NCBI GenBank assembly: GCA_937927825.1
Contig: CALFWV010000117.1
Span: forward strand, 1 to 32,083
Length of the DNA stretch: 32,083 bases
Direction of reading: 5' to 3'
From: an uncultured Caulobacterales bacterium
Lineage (GTDB): Bacteria > Pseudomonadota > Alphaproteobacteria > Caulobacterales > Maricaulaceae
The notes under the pieces: generated by a model
Seen by the model: the letters and a program-made list of their open reading frames with translations, nothing else
What the model was told of the DNA's origin: nothing
The model's database searches: none
In this document: positions 31,962-32,083 of the stretch, in pieces
Layout: every line of letters starts with the position of its first letter
Position numbering within the stretch: position 1 is the first letter of the stretch
Made by a program: the position numbers and the translations under genes

Positions 31962-32083
31962 ATGAAACTCCAAGACAAGATTTTAGCTCTATTTAAACCT
32001 TATAATCGTACTGAAGTTACACTGAAAATTCTGAGTATGATTATTGGTTTCGGTTATGTTTTCTATGTTTATTTCATGGAAAC
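31962..32083 (+). CDS. Start of an unknown membrane protein (3' partial)
   Basis: ATG 31962, two bases after the MBOAT stop, opens a frame that runs off the right edge. The 40 visible residues have a basic, amphipathic start ('MKLQDKILALFKPYNRTE') and one hydrophobic span ('LSMIIGFGYVFYVYF'), as in a signal anchor. It is the next gene of the same operon; its identity cannot be judged. A second SGNH/DltD-like partner would fit the context, but nothing visible proves it. Confidence 0.6.
   Translation, partial: MKLQDKILALFKPYNRTEVTLKILSMIIGFGYVFYVYFME

Noticed and set aside
1-32083. tRNA, rRNA, CRISPR arrays, insertion sequences or phage genes
   Set aside because: Reading by eye gave no cloverleaf, rRNA-like stretch, spaced direct repeats, transposase or integrase frame; a search program could still reveal a small RNA.

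Overview
The window looks like a stretch of an alphaproteobacterial chromosome, probably from a marine, stalked or prosthecate-type lineage (Hyphomonadales/Maricaulales-like; inference). The grounds are alphaproteobacterial-type protein sequences throughout (PstA with a large periplasmic insert, an AGE-family epimerase of the 'QNPHMHLFEA' type, a long PMM/PGM), a moderate G+C content, and abundant sulfated-polysaccharide genes. No rRNA, tRNA, CRISPR array or insertion sequence was seen.

Layout. (1) nt 2-6709: the 3' part of a giant cell-surface gene with DUF11-type repeats, a calcium-binding TSP3-like stretch and a C-terminal outer-membrane beta-barrel, closed by a good intrinsic terminator. 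(2) nt 6773-12884: a complete phosphate-starvation operon, with a Pho-box array, an OprO/OprP-like porin, pstS, pstC, pstA, pstB and phoU, all tightly packed. (3) nt 12881-18959: sugar-nucleotide supply genes: UDP-glucuronate 4-epimerase (-), glmM (+), and a minus-strand run of PMM/PGM, galU and an AGE-family epimerase. (4) nt 18960-19421: a gene-poor gap holding the last ~40 codons of a dead aminotransferase gene. (5) nt 19422-23237: an orphan lipoprotein and two glycosyltransferases. (6) nt 23299-25041 (-): a protein with two sulfotransferase domains. (7) nt 25260 to the right edge (+): CDP-glucose 4,6-dehydratase, an SDR reductase/epimerase, a sulfotransferase, an acyl carrier protein, an amino acid:[carrier protein] ligase (a class II aminoacyl-tRNA-synthetase homologue), an SGNH/DltD-like membrane-anchored protein, an MBOAT O-acyltransferase and the start of one more membrane protein.

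How the genes fit together. Regions 3 and 5-7 read as a pathway for a surface polysaccharide: precursor sugars (UDP-Glc, UDP-GlcA/GalA, GlcN, Man-1-P/Glc-1-P, a CDP-6-deoxyhexose), glycosyltransferases, and decoration by two sulfotransferase proteins.

The most interesting part is nt 28270-31959. Its gene content parallels the Gram-positive dlt operon (activating ligase, carrier protein, MBOAT DltB, SGNH-fold DltD), but the adenylating enzyme is a SerRS-like amino acid:carrier-protein ligase instead of an NRPS-type DltA. I infer a machine that loads an amino acid on a carrier protein and transfers it across the inner membrane onto a sulfated glycan or another envelope acceptor. This is a hypothesis drawn from gene content and visible motifs; nothing here proves the acceptor or the amino acid.
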